From Hydrogenophaga crassostreae (GTDB taxonomy: Bacteria; Pseudomonadota; Gammaproteobacteria; Burkholderiales; Burkholderiaceae_C): DNA of 64,000 bases. This document shows, piece by piece, positions 1 through 8,898 of the stretch. The notes beneath the pieces are model-generated. The model made no database searches and was not told where the DNA came from. It saw only the letters and a list, made by a program, of their open reading frames with translations. The position numbers and the translations under genes are program-made. Positions within the stretch are counted from its first letter, which is position 1; each line of letters opens with the position of its first letter. The stretch covers positions 3,709,501 through 3,773,500 of the forward strand of contig NZ_CP017476.1 of the NCBI RefSeq assembly GCF_001761385.1, in the 5' to 3' direction.

Positions 1-15
1 CGCCCCTCGCACAAG

Positions 16-984
16 ATGATCCATTGGGAAGCCCACACCTGCCTGCCACTGCACCCTGAAGCCAGCTTCGAACCACTCGATCGCTACCGGGCGCTGGGCG
101 TTCACTACGTCAGCATCAACGTGGGCATGGACATGAATCCACTGTCACAGATCCTGCCGGTGATCGCAGCGTTTCGCGCCCGCCTGGCGGCTGAGCCGGA
201 GCGCTATGTGCTGCCGAAAAAGGTGTCGGAAATCGAGAGCGCACGGGTCAACGGGCAACTGGCCGTGGGTTTCGACCTCGAAGGCGCCTTGCCTTTGCTG
301 GAACAGCCCGCCATGGTCGCGCTCTTTCGCGATCTGGGGGTACGCCAGATCCACTTCGCCTACAACCGCAACAACGCTGTGGCCGGTGGTTGCCATGACA
401 CGCCGCAAGGGCTCACGGCCCTAGGACGACGCATGGTGGACGCGGTCAACGATGCCGGCGTGCTGATGGACTGCGCCCACACCGAGCGCCGCAGTTCCCT
501 TGACATCATGGCCCGTTCACGCCACCCGGTGGTGTTCAGCCACGCGAACCCGCTCGCGCTCGCGGAACATGGGCGCAACGTCAGCGACGAGCAGATCCGC
601 GCTTGCGCAGCCACGGGAGGCGTGGTCTGCCTCTCGGGAGTCTCTCCGTTTCTGGGTATTGACCAGCCGGGCGCCATCGATGTCGCCCGCCATGCGGCCT
701 ACGTGGCAGACCTGGTGGGCGCCGAGCACGTGGGCCTGGGCCTGGACATCGGCTTCTCGCAAAGTGGATTGACCGACGACCCGCCACCACCTTTCGACCC
801 GGGCCGTTGGTGGCCCGCAGCGGCGGGCTACGGACAGGGCATCAGAGGCATCACCTATACCCCGCTCGACACATGGTCCGACCTGCCTCAGGCATTGCAG
901 GCGGCCGGCATGCGTGACACAGACATCCGCGGCGTGATGGGCGGCAACATGGCGCGGGTTGCGCGCCATGTGTGGGGTGGCTAA
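16..984 (+). CDS. Peptidase family M19 (membrane-type dipeptidase), possibly 5'-truncated
   Basis: This is a metal-dependent dipeptidase-like hydrolase of the M19 (renal dipeptidase) family with a TIM-barrel fold. Visible family features are an acidic EG motif (FDLEGA, near residue 91) that normally bridges the two zinc ions, an SHANP histidine motif, and a GLDIGF strand in place of the usual G-D-F/DG strand. The N-terminal metal motif is atypical: HWEAH stands where HxD is usual, so the substrate may not be a simple dipeptide. The first ATG is at 16, but the frame stays open to the window edge, so the true start may lie upstream. The gene is convergent with gdhB, with only 16 bp between the stop codons. 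Family assignment is firm; substrate is unknown. Confidence 0.75.
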   Translation: MIHWEAHTCLPLHPEASFEPLDRYRALGVHYVSINVGMDMNPLSQILPVIAAFRARLAAEPERYVLPKKVSEIESARVNGQLAVGFDLEGALPLLEQPAMVALFRDLGVRQIHFAYNRNNAVAGGCHDTPQGLTALGRRMVDAVNDAGVLMDCAHTERRSSLDIMARSRHPVVFSHANPLALAEHGRNVSDEQIRACAATGGVVCLSGVSPFLGIDQPGAIDVARHAAYVADLVGAEHVGLGLDIGFSQSGLTDDPPPPFDPGRWWPAAAGYGQGIRGITYTPLDTWSDLPQALQAAGMRDTDIRGVMGGNMARVARHVWGG

Positions 985-1000
985 ACCTTTGCCCTGTCGC

Positions 1001-4000
1001 TCAAACCAGCTGACGCAACTCCCTTAGCGCAACAGACACGGGCGCCAGATCGGGTACAGCGCCGGCCACGCTTTCGCGCATCGCGCTCACGCGTGCAATG
1101 GTTTTGCTGTGGGTCTCTTCCCATTGCTCCACCGATTTCTTTTCGCCCAGCAAATACTGCACGATCTGGCTGGCAATGGAGTAAGCATCATCACGGGCAC
1201 TGCCTCGTGCCTGCGTTTGCCACAATGTGTCGGTGGGCAGCTTGGCGATCATGGTGCGCCACAATCCCAGGTCGAGCACATGGTCAACGCCGAAGTAGAT
1301 TCGGGCAGCTTTCTCCAGCGAACTGTTGCACTTGGCAGCCACATCCACCAGGTCCAGAACCGGGTAAAGATGATCCAATACGGTCAGGTCTTCGGCCAGT
1401 TGCGCGTCCACCCCAGCCTCTACCAATTTGTTGCTTGCCGACTGCCATTGTTCGCGGGCCTCCACCGGCAACCATTGATCGATGTGGGCACGCAACTGCG
1501 CAGCAGCCGGTTGGTAGCGTGCGATCATGCTGGGCAGGTCGCCCTCGCCCCGGTGTCGCAACATCCAGCGGCTGGCACGCTGCGTCACCGCACTGAGTTG
1601 GGCAAGCAGGCTCAGCTGCAACCGGGTGGGCACCTTGCCATCGAGCTCATCGATACGGTCCCAGATGTTTTCCAGACCAAACACTTCCCGGGCCAGCGTG
1701 TAGGCGCTCACCACTTCAGATGCGTTGCACGAGGCTTCCGTGGCCAGATAGTTCACAAAGGTGGCGCCCATGCGGTTGACCACGGCATTGGTCACGGTGG
1801 TGGCGACGATCTCACGTTTCAACGCATGGTTGGCGACAAAATCGGGATAGGCCTTGTTGAGGGCCTGTGGAAAATAGGTCTGCAAAACCTCGGCATAAAA
1901 CGGATCGTCTGGCAACGCACCGGCGCACAGCTCGTCAAACAGATTGAGCTTGGAATAGGCCATCAGCACCGCGTTTTCGGGACGGGTAAGTCCCTTGCCA
2001 TCGCGCTTGCGTTTCGCCAACTCCTCGTCGGTGGGCAAATACTCGATGTCACGCTTGAGCAATCCAATGCTTTCCAGCCAGCGCATGAGGTTCTGCTGTC
2101 CCTCGAGCAAATACAGTGGCCGGGCCGCAGCAAGCTCAATTTGCTGGCTCTGGTAGTAGTTGTCTCGCAAAACCAGCAGGCCCACTTCCTCGGTCATGCT
2201 GGCCAGCAGCTCGTTGCGTTCTTCTTGCGTGAGCGCACCACTCTCCTGTACCGCACCGACCAGAATTTTGATGTTCACCTCGTGGTCAGAGCAATCCACG
2301 CCGGCCGAGTTGTCAATAGCGTCGGTGTAGATCAGACCGCCGGCCTGGGCAAATTCGATGCGCCCATTTTGCGTGGCGCCCAGATTGCCGCCTTCGCCAA
2401 AAACCTTGCAGCGCAATTCGTTGCCATTGACACGGAAAGCATCGCCGGCTTTGTCGCCCACCTGCGCATGGGTTTCGAAATTCGCCTTGACGTAGGTGCC
2501 AATGCCACCGTTGTAGAGCAAGTCCACTGGAGCCTTCAAGATCGCATTGAGCAGATCGTTGGGCGCCATGGCCTTGGCATCGGTACCCAGCACCGCTTGC
2601 GCTTGCGCACTCAGTGGAATGGACTTGGCACTGCGCGAAAACACCCCGCCGCCTTCACTGATCAGGCCCTTGTCGTAGTCGTCCCAACTTGAACGCGGCA
2701 GTTTGAACAGGCGTTGTCGCTCGGCATAGCTGGTGACCACATCGGGCGTCGGGTCGATGAAGACATGCCTATGGTCAAACGCCAGGACAAGCTTGATCTG
2801 AGTGGACAACAACATGCCGTTGCCGAACACGTCGCCCGACATGTCACCAATGCCGGCGACAGTGAACGGCTGCGTTTGCGTATCGACACCCAGACCGCGG
2901 AAATGGCGTTTGACCGATTCCCACGCGCCGCGCGCGGTGATGCCCATTTTCTTGTGGTCGTAACCCACTGAACCACCCGACGCAAAAGCATCACCCAGCC
3001 AGAAGCCATAGGCCTCACTCACACCGTTGGCGATGTCGCTGAAAGTGGCCGTCCCCTTGTCGGCTGCCACCACCAAATACGGGTCGTCCTCGTCGTGCCG
3101 GACCACATTGAGTGGCGGCACCACAGTGCCTTTGACCAGGTTATCGGTCACATCCAGCAGGCCGCTCAGGAAGGTTTTGTAGCAAGCCACACCTTCGGCC
3201 ATGAAAGCTTCCCGGTCGTTGGCGGACGGCGCTTTCTTCAACACGAATCCGCCCTTGGAACCCACAGGCACGATCACGGTGTTTTTCACTTGCTGGGCTT
3301 TGACCAGACCGAGAATTTCCGTGCGGAAATCATCACGCCTGTCGGACCAACGCAGACCGCCTCGGGCGACTTTGCCACCCCGCAGGTGAACCCCCTCCAC
3401 GCGCGGTGAATACACCCAGATCTCAAACATGGGCCGAGGCTCGGGCACGTTGGGAATCTCGCGTGGCTTCAGTTTGAAGCTCATGTAGTCTTTGCCCGTC
3501 TGATAGGCATTGGTTCGCACGGTTGCGCCCATGGTGGCAACGAACTGACGCAGCACACGGTCCTGCTCAAGGCTTGCAACATCGGCCAATTGGGCTTCGA
3601 TGGCTTGAACCTGGGCAGCCACGGCATCAGCCCGACCGTTTTCCAGAGCCGGATCAAATTTCACCGCAAACAAAATGGCCAGCGCCTGCGCAATGGCGGG
3701 GTTGCCGTTGAGTGTGTCCTCAATGTAGCTTTGGCTGAACGCAAAACCGAGCTGCTTGAAATAGCGTGAATAGGCGCGCAGAACGGCAATGTCACGAGCA
3801 CTCATGGTGGTCGACAACACGAGGCGGTTCAGCGCGTCGCACTCCACCTCTTGCCTCCAAACCGCTTGGAAGAGGGCTTCAAAACGGGGCTTGAGTTCGG
3901 TCAGGCCTTTCGTCTCGCCCAGTTGCAGGCCCCAGTCGTGCATCCAGCGCGGACCACCTTGCCCGGCGGGCATGGTGATCAGGTAAGGGTGCTCATCCAG

Positions 4001-5647
4001 CACGCGAGCACCCATGGATTCAAGCACCGGCAGCGCGTCTGACAGAATCACCTTTTGTGTGGCGTAAGTTTTGAAATGAGGTTGTTCACCTCGTACATAG
4101 AGCTGCAATGCCAACGGATTTTCATCGTTCAGCGACTGAATCACAGCGGCATCATCAGCCGCTACATCGGCACCAAAGGCTTCGCGATAGGCCGACGGAA
4201 AGCCAGACGCAATGGCGCCGAGCTGGCTTGCCCGTTCAACCCCTTGACCCATCAGCGCGGCTTGAACCCCGTCTTCCCAGCGTTTGCAGGCCTGCGCCAC
4301 CTGAGCTTCCAGCTCGACCATATCCACCGAGTCGTTCAGGCGATCCTGCGAACGAACGATGTAGTGGATGCGCGCCAGCGCACTGTCGGTCAGCATGGGC
4401 GTGAACTCGACCGTCTCTGCGGCAAATGCCTGCGTGAACATGTGCCCCAGCTTCACCCGCATTTCGGTTGTGTACAGGTCCCGCGGCACATAGACCAGTA
4501 TCGATGCCACCCGGCCAAACGGACCACGGCGAAGAAACAGGCGCACCCGTTGGCGCTCCTGCAACCTCAGAATCCCGATAGCGTGCTGAGCCAGCGTGAT
4601 GGCGTCAATCTGCAGGATCTCGTCGCGAGGGTAGGTTTCCAGAATGGACTGCAAGGCCTTGTGGGCATGGCTGCCCTTCACCACACCCGCCTGAGCGGTG
4701 ACATGCGCCACGTGCTGCCGAACGACGGGAATGTTTTCCACGGAGGCGGCATGCGCGGCCGAGGTATACAGACCCAGAAATCGTGATTCACCCACCACGT
4801 TGCCAGCCGCGTCGAGGCGCTTGACGCTGATGGTGTCCAGCCATGTCGGGCGGTGAACACTGGCCCGGCGTGTGGCTTTGGCACAGAGCAACCACCGGGG
4901 GTCGTTCATGAAAGGGGCCACCACCTGCTCGGGCATGTCCTGGAAACCAGGGTTCTTGAGGATACCCAAAGCCGTGCCTGGCACGGCCGACAAGTGATCC
5001 CCTTGTGCGACAAAATCTTGCGCACCCAGGAAAGTGAAATGGCCCTGTTCGAGCCAACTCAGAAAGGCTTTGGTTTCGGCGGCTTCTGGACTATCGAGTG
5101 CGGTGAAACTGGCGCTGAGCAACTGCAACCTCGAGAGCATTCCGCGCCAGTCCTGTACCGCGCTGCGCACATCTTGCAAAGTGCTTTCTATTGCCCGGCA
5201 CAACGCCTCCCCTTCAGGGTCACTGGCCAACCGGTTGCACTCCACCAACATGCACGACACCACCGAGCCATTCGCGCCCGATTGCACGGTGCGCGCCGCG
5301 CTATCAATGTTTGCGACGAGGCCTCCGGCATCGCGGGTTACCCGCAACAAGGGGTGCAGAATCCAATGAACCGTTCGACCGCTCTGGTTAACAGCGATGC
5401 TCACCGAGTCCACCAGAAAGGCCATATCGGGATGCACGATCTGCACCACCGTGGTGCCTTCAGCCTGTGTTTCAGCGCTTTTGAAAACCTTGACCCGCAC
5501 CTCTCCGGCCTTCGAATCCTGCAGCAAAGCCCAATGGGCCTCGGCCATGCCTTTCAGCTCAGTCGGCTCACGCAAATTCAGTTCATCTGGATCGGCATCG
5601 GCGAAGTAGAAATCCTGGAAGGATGCAATCATGGGTGTTTTGGTCAT
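1001..5647 (-). CDS. gdhB: NAD-specific glutamate dehydrogenase, large (about 170 kDa) class
   Basis: This cytoplasmic enzyme oxidises L-glutamate to 2-oxoglutarate and ammonium with NAD+. The protein is 1548 residues, the size expected for the large bacterial GDH family rather than the 450-residue hexameric type. A long N-terminal regulatory region (about residues 1-700) precedes the catalytic core. The core shows the substrate and lysine loop VGSKGGF, the Rossmann-side motif GIGDMSGDVFGNG, and EGGNLGATQNGR. The start ATG at 5647 directly precedes MTKTPMIASF. It is a single-gene unit with 230 bp upstream that carries a palindrome at 5719-5768. In this nitrogen-rich window it is the catabolic counterpart to ammonium made by nirBD, although no shared regulatory site was found. 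Confidence 0.95.
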   Translation of the reverse strand: MTKTPMIASFQDFYFADADPDELNLREPTELKGMAEAHWALLQDSKAGEVRVKVFKSAETQAEGTTVVQIVHPDMAFLVDSVSIAVNQSGRTVHWILHPLLRVTRDAGGLVANIDSAARTVQSGANGSVVSCMLVECNRLASDPEGEALCRAIESTLQDVRSAVQDWRGMLSRLQLLSASFTALDSPEAAETKAFLSWLEQGHFTFLGAQDFVAQGDHLSAVPGTALGILKNPGFQDMPEQVVAPFMNDPRWLLCAKATRRASVHRPTWLDTISVKRLDAAGNVVGESRFLGLYTSAAHAASVENIPVVRQHVAHVTAQAGVVKGSHAHKALQSILETYPRDEILQIDAITLAQHAIGILRLQERQRVRLFLRRGPFGRVASILVYVPRDLYTTEMRVKLGHMFTQAFAAETVEFTPMLTDSALARIHYIVRSQDRLNDSVDMVELEAQVAQACKRWEDGVQAALMGQGVERASQLGAIASGFPSAYREAFGADVAADDAAVIQSLNDENPLALQLYVRGEQPHFKTYATQKVILSDALPVLESMGARVLDEHPYLITMPAGQGGPRWMHDWGLQLGETKGLTELKPRFEALFQAVWRQEVECDALNRLVLSTTMSARDIAVLRAYSRYFKQLGFAFSQSYIEDTLNGNPAIAQALAILFAVKFDPALENGRADAVAAQVQAIEAQLADVASLEQDRVLRQFVATMGATVRTNAYQTGKDYMSFKLKPREIPNVPEPRPMFEIWVYSPRVEGVHLRGGKVARGGLRWSDRRDDFRTEILGLVKAQQVKNTVIVPVGSKGGFVLKKAPSANDREAFMAEGVACYKTFLSGLLDVTDNLVKGTVVPPLNVVRHDEDDPYLVVAADKGTATFSDIANGVSEAYGFWLGDAFASGGSVGYDHKKMGITARGAWESVKRHFRGLGVDTQTQPFTVAGIGDMSGDVFGNGMLLSTQIKLVLAFDHRHVFIDPTPDVVTSYAERQRLFKLPRSSWDDYDKGLISEGGGVFSRSAKSIPLSAQAQAVLGTDAKAMAPNDLLNAILKAPVDLLYNGGIGTYVKANFETHAQVGDKAGDAFRVNGNELRCKVFGEGGNLGATQNGRIEFAQAGGLIYTDAIDNSAGVDCSDHEVNIKILVGAVQESGALTQEERNELLASMTEEVGLLVLRDNYYQSQQIELAAARPLYLLEGQQNLMRWLESIGLLKRDIEYLPTDEELAKRKRDGKGLTRPENAVLMAYSKLNLFDELCAGALPDDPFYAEVLQTYFPQALNKAYPDFVANHALKREIVATTVTNAVVNRMGATFVNYLATEASCNASEVVSAYTLAREVFGLENIWDRIDELDGKVPTRLQLSLLAQLSAVTQRASRWMLRHRGEGDLPSMIARYQPAAAQLRAHIDQWLPVEAREQWQSASNKLVEAGVDAQLAEDLTVLDHLYPVLDLVDVAAKCNSSLEKAARIYFGVDHVLDLGLWRTMIAKLPTDTLWQTQARGSARDDAYSIASQIVQYLLGEKKSVEQWEETHSKTIARVSAMRESVAGAVPDLAPVSVALRELRQLV

Positions 5648-5718
5648 ATTTGGAAGTGTGTTGACGCCTCAGCGTAGCGCGATTTTAGGATTGCCGCATC
5701 CCGAATAACCGCCCCCAT

Positions 5719-5768
5719 ACTTTTATGCATGGGGTCATTCCATGACTTTATGCGCCAAATGCATAAGT
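5719..5768. promoter_or_regulatory. AT-rich palindrome upstream of gdhB
   Basis: ACTTTTATGCAT (5719-5730) and ATGCATAAGT (5759-5768) are inverted copies apart from two extra T residues in the left arm. Between them lies a further ATGGGGTCATTCCATG segment. The palindrome is 72-121 bp upstream of the gdhB start codon, in a region otherwise without a gene (5648-5877). It looks like a two-fold-symmetric operator, but no specific regulator can be named. The rest of this 230-bp gap holds only a short inverted repeat (ACCGCT/AGCGGT at 5842-5858) beyond the DUF1178 stop, without a T tract. Confidence 0.35.
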
Positions 5769-5877
5769 CGGGCAGACCCAAAACGGTCCTTCTCCCACGC
5801 GAAGCTACCGCCGCTCAAGACGGCAACCAATGCGACCAAGGACCGCTCAGAAAGCGGTTTGACCCGCAAACTCCTGT

Positions 5878-6384
5878 CTATTGAAGGGTTTCCTTGAGCC
5901 CATGCAGCTGGGGCAAAGGCATCACGTCGATTCCCTCTTCCAGCAACTCCATGGCCACATCAGGTGTCGTTTGACCACGAATGCTGCGCTGCTCGATATC
6001 TCCGTGATGCATGGCCCGTGCCTGGTCGGCAAATCGCTCACCCACATCTTCTGTTTTCGCCAATACCTCGCGCATGGCCCTCATCAGCCGTGCTTGCATC
6101 ATGTTGGAGGGCACTGTCTGGCCGCCTCCCTGAGCAGCAGTCTCGGCAGGTGCCCCGCCCTCGATGACCGGGTGCGTCTCGGCCTCGGCGCTGGATGCCT
6201 GCTGAGTGCCACGGGAGGACTTCAAATTCAATCGCGGCGCCGACAGCATTTTTTGAATGGTTGCATCTCCACACAAAGGACAGGTCACCAGGCCACGCGC
6301 CTGCTGTGCGCTGTAATCTGCATCGGATCCAAACCAGCCTTCAAAGGCATGCTGCTGAGCACACTGCAGGTCGAAAACCTTCAT
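5878..6384 (-). CDS. DUF1178 family protein
   Basis: This 168-residue cytoplasmic protein belongs to the DUF1178 family, whose function is not established. It starts MKVFDLQCAQQH followed by EGWFGS, the conserved family opening, and carries a CPLCGD motif around residue 41 that suggests a small zinc-ribbon-like site. The middle is Ala/Glu/Gln-rich and probably disordered, and the C-terminus is more conserved. An upstream in-frame ATG at 6462 would add 26 residues absent from the family pattern, so the start at 6384 is preferred. That start overlaps the NUDIX stop codon by four bases (ATGA), which supports translational coupling. Lying downstream of nuo, NUDIX and DUF2818 genes is usual in Burkholderiales. 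Confidence 0.85.
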   Translation of the reverse strand: MKVFDLQCAQQHAFEGWFGSDADYSAQQARGLVTCPLCGDATIQKMLSAPRLNLKSSRGTQQASSAEAETHPVIEGGAPAETAAQGGGQTVPSNMMQARLMRAMREVLAKTEDVGERFADQARAMHHGDIEQRSIRGQTTPDVAMELLEEGIDVMPLPQLHGLKETLQ

Positions 6385-6983
6385 GTGGACACCTGCATGG
6401 ATGGATCCGGTGCGCTTTCCCATACAAGCGACCATGCACCACTCAATACATTCTGAAGCCATAACGCACCCACCAGGGTCTTGGCGTCAATCACCTGTCC
6501 GTGCCAACACCAGTCCTGCAATTCGCCGGGCAAGGCTGCAAACACATCGAGGAACTCACCTTCATCGAGTTGCCGCTCACCCAGGGTCAACCCGCGTGCA
6601 AACCATATATCCAACCGTTCGTCAGAGTAGGCAATGGTGGGTGCGAGTTGGCCCGCGTAGGCCCACTCGCGGGCACTGTAGCCCGTTTCCTCGAGCAACT
6701 CCCGCTGCGCGCACACCAAGCTGGCTTCACCTGGATCGAGTTTCCCCGCAGGAAACTCAATCATCACAGCCTGCATCGGGTGGCGGTATTGGCGCTCGAG
6801 GACCACGCGTCCGTCATCCAGCAGCCCAATCACCATCACCGCGCCTGGATGCAAGACGAATTCACGCGTGGCTTCTTTTCCTGAAGGCAACCGAACCGTG
6901 TCACGCACCACGTGCAGAAAATGGCCGCGCAACAGTTCACTGCGTGCCAGGGGCGTCTCACGAAGATGAGCGTCGTCGGCCAT
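6381..6983 (-). CDS. NUDIX hydrolase, ADP-ribose pyrophosphatase type
   Basis: This is a 200-residue NUDIX enzyme that probably hydrolyses ADP-ribose or a similar nucleoside diphosphate sugar to AMP and a sugar phosphate. The NUDIX box is complete: a glycine in GKLDPGE, then seven residues, then RELLEETGY, giving the Gx5Ex7REUxEExGU pattern near residue 105. Length and the ERQYRHP motif before the box fit the ADPRase (NudF-like) group. It overlaps DUF1178 by four bases and follows DUF2818 by nine, so it is probably the distal part of the complex I operon. The exact substrate is inferred from family only. Confidence 0.88.
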   Translation of the reverse strand: MADDAHLRETPLARSELLRGHFLHVVRDTVRLPSGKEATREFVLHPGAVMVIGLLDDGRVVLERQYRHPMQAVMIEFPAGKLDPGEASLVCAQRELLEETGYSAREWAYAGQLAPTIAYSDERLDIWFARGLTLGERQLDEGEFLDVFAALPGELQDWCWHGQVIDAKTLVGALWLQNVLSGAWSLVWESAPDPSMQVST

Positions 6984-6992
6984 GTGGGGCGC

Positions 6993-7295
6993 TCAGCGCT
7001 TGTGTTTCATCAAATAGCGGAACACAAAACCGGGAAAGGCCAGGGTCAGGAAAAGCGCGCCGGTTGTAGCGTAAAACTCCCAGCCTTGTGGGTAGATTTG
7101 GCCAGCGGATTGCTCCAGGGCGAGGCCCAGGCCCCCAACCAGGAAATAACAAACCACAAGCTCCCCTGCGCGCATCCACAATGACTTGGGCGCACTGCGG
7201 GGAATAACGGCTATCCAGCGGTTGTTGATAAACGGCAAATTGGCGCCGACAAAGGCCGCTAAAAGCACGAGCCCTACTGAGAATGAGTGATTCAT
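6993..7295 (-). CDS. DUF2818 small membrane protein
   Basis: This 100-residue membrane protein belongs to the DUF2818 family. Three hydrophobic segments can be read: about residues 5-20, 45-62 and 77-93. A basic C-terminus (YLMKHKR) suggests a cytoplasmic end. The family is commonly found directly downstream of nuoN in betaproteobacteria, as here (63 bp after nuoN). This suggests a role linked to complex I assembly or stability, but no function is established and none is visible in the sequence. Confidence 0.85.
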   Translation of the reverse strand: MNHSFSVGLVLLAAFVGANLPFINNRWIAVIPRSAPKSLWMRAGELVVCYFLVGGLGLALEQSAGQIYPQGWEFYATTGALFLTLAFPGFVFRYLMKHKR

Positions 7296-7358
7296 ATTGA
7301 GCGGTGTGACCCAAAACCGCCAGGTGAGTTCACCCGCCGATTGAAATCACCTAGGACG

Positions 7359-8867
7359 TCAGCCAAGCAAACTTGCGATGGCTTGTGCACACACGGCCAT
7401 CAGGCCGCCGGGCAGGATGCCGAGCACCACGACAAGTGCTCCATTGACCGACAGCACCGAGCGCACATCGAAGCTGGCCTCAATCGGCCCGGTTTGGGTA
7501 GGTTTGTCAAAATACATGACCTTCACCAGACGCAGGTAATAGAAGGCACCCACCAACGACATCACCACGGCAAACACCGCCAGACCAATGTAGACGGGTT
7601 GCGAAGAAGCCAGCAGCGCCTGCAGCACCGACAGCTTGGCGTAGAAACCCACCATGGGTGGCACACCAGCCAACGAAAACATGCAAACAGCCATCACCGC
7701 CGCGTACAGCGGGCTTCTTTGGTTCAGACCGGCCAGATCGGTGATCTCGTCGGACTCGAAACCGTCGCGAGACAGCAGCAGGATCACACCGAACGTGGCC
7801 AACGTGGTCAGCACATAGGTCACCACGTAAAACATGGAGGAGCTGTAGGCATTGGCCACGTTGGTGGCGTCGAGGCCGTCGGCACCCGCTACCACACCGG
7901 CCAGCAGCCCCAGCAACAGGAAGCCCATTTGCGAAATGGTGGAAAAAGCCAACATGCGCTTGAGATTGGTCTGCGCAATGGCCGCCAGGTTGCCCACCAG
8001 CAGCGACAGGACCGACAGGACGGCCAACATCTGCTGCCAATCGATCGCAAGGGGGGCCAAGCCTTCGCCCAGCAAACGAATCACAATGGCAAACGCAGCC
8101 AGCTTGGGAGCGCCACCAATCATCAGCGTCACCACCGTGGGCGCGCCGTGGTAGACGTCGGGCACCCACATATGGAAAGGCACCGCGCCGAGCTTGAACG
8201 CCAGCCCGGCCACAACAAACACAAGCCCCAGGACCAGGACCTGCTTGGATCCCATCAGGGTGGCTTCGCCACCCGAAATGGCCTGCATCACGCCCGTCAG
8301 TGCGAGCGAGCCCGTTGCACCATAGACCAGTGACAAGCCATAAAGGAGGAAACCACTGGCCAAGGCACCAAGCACGAAGTACTTCATGGCAGCTTCGGTC
8401 GCATTGAGGTCATCACGACGCAATGCCACCAGGGCGTAGCTTGAAAGCGTAAGCAACTCCAGGCCCAGGTAGATCACCAGGAAGTTGTGACCCGAGATCA
8501 TGACGAACATGCCCAGCAAAGCATAAAGAGCGAGCGTGTACAACTCACTGCCGCGCATCATGTCGCGTTGGCCGGCGTAATCGCGACCATAAACAATGGT
8601 CACAAACATGGCGATGGAAGCAAAGCACTTGAGCCAGTTGCCCATCGGGTCACTCACCACCAGGCCACCAAACCCCACAATGGTTTCCCCAGCATAGGCG
8701 CGCATACCCAACATCAATGCCAAACCAGCGAGCGTGATGAGCGTGAGGAAATGGATCAGGCCGCGAGCAGGTGTTTTTGAGGCCACGCCCACCAGCGCGA
8801 TCACGGATGAGGCCACCAGCAAAGCGATTTCAGGGTAGGCCGCGACCAAGCCGAAGTTGTCAGTCAT
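7359..8867 (-). CDS. nuoN: NADH-quinone oxidoreductase subunit N
   Basis: This 502-residue inner-membrane antiporter-like subunit of respiratory complex I takes part in proton translocation. It is built almost entirely of hydrophobic helices, about 14, with the Mrp-type central region containing the conserved lysine/histidine segment around FKLGAVPFHMWVPDVYHGAP. It is the last core nuo gene of a 14-gene operon that keeps the standard A to N order. The ATG at 8867 is used, and 31 bp separate it from nuoM. Confidence 0.97.
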   Translation of the reverse strand: MTDNFGLVAAYPEIALLVASSVIALVGVASKTPARGLIHFLTLITLAGLALMLGMRAYAGETIVGFGGLVVSDPMGNWLKCFASIAMFVTIVYGRDYAGQRDMMRGSELYTLALYALLGMFVMISGHNFLVIYLGLELLTLSSYALVALRRDDLNATEAAMKYFVLGALASGFLLYGLSLVYGATGSLALTGVMQAISGGEATLMGSKQVLVLGLVFVVAGLAFKLGAVPFHMWVPDVYHGAPTVVTLMIGGAPKLAAFAIVIRLLGEGLAPLAIDWQQMLAVLSVLSLLVGNLAAIAQTNLKRMLAFSTISQMGFLLLGLLAGVVAGADGLDATNVANAYSSSMFYVVTYVLTTLATFGVILLLSRDGFESDEITDLAGLNQRSPLYAAVMAVCMFSLAGVPPMVGFYAKLSVLQALLASSQPVYIGLAVFAVVMSLVGAFYYLRLVKVMYFDKPTQTGPIEASFDVRSVLSVNGALVVVLGILPGGLMAVCAQAIASLLG

Positions 8868-8898
8868 ATGAACGTTCTCTTGATTTCTTGGGCTGCAC

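Noticed and set aside
1109..2692. A 527-codon open frame antisense to gdhB.
   Set aside because: It lies entirely inside a well-conserved gene, has no recognisable domain, and is explained by codon bias in GC-rich DNA.
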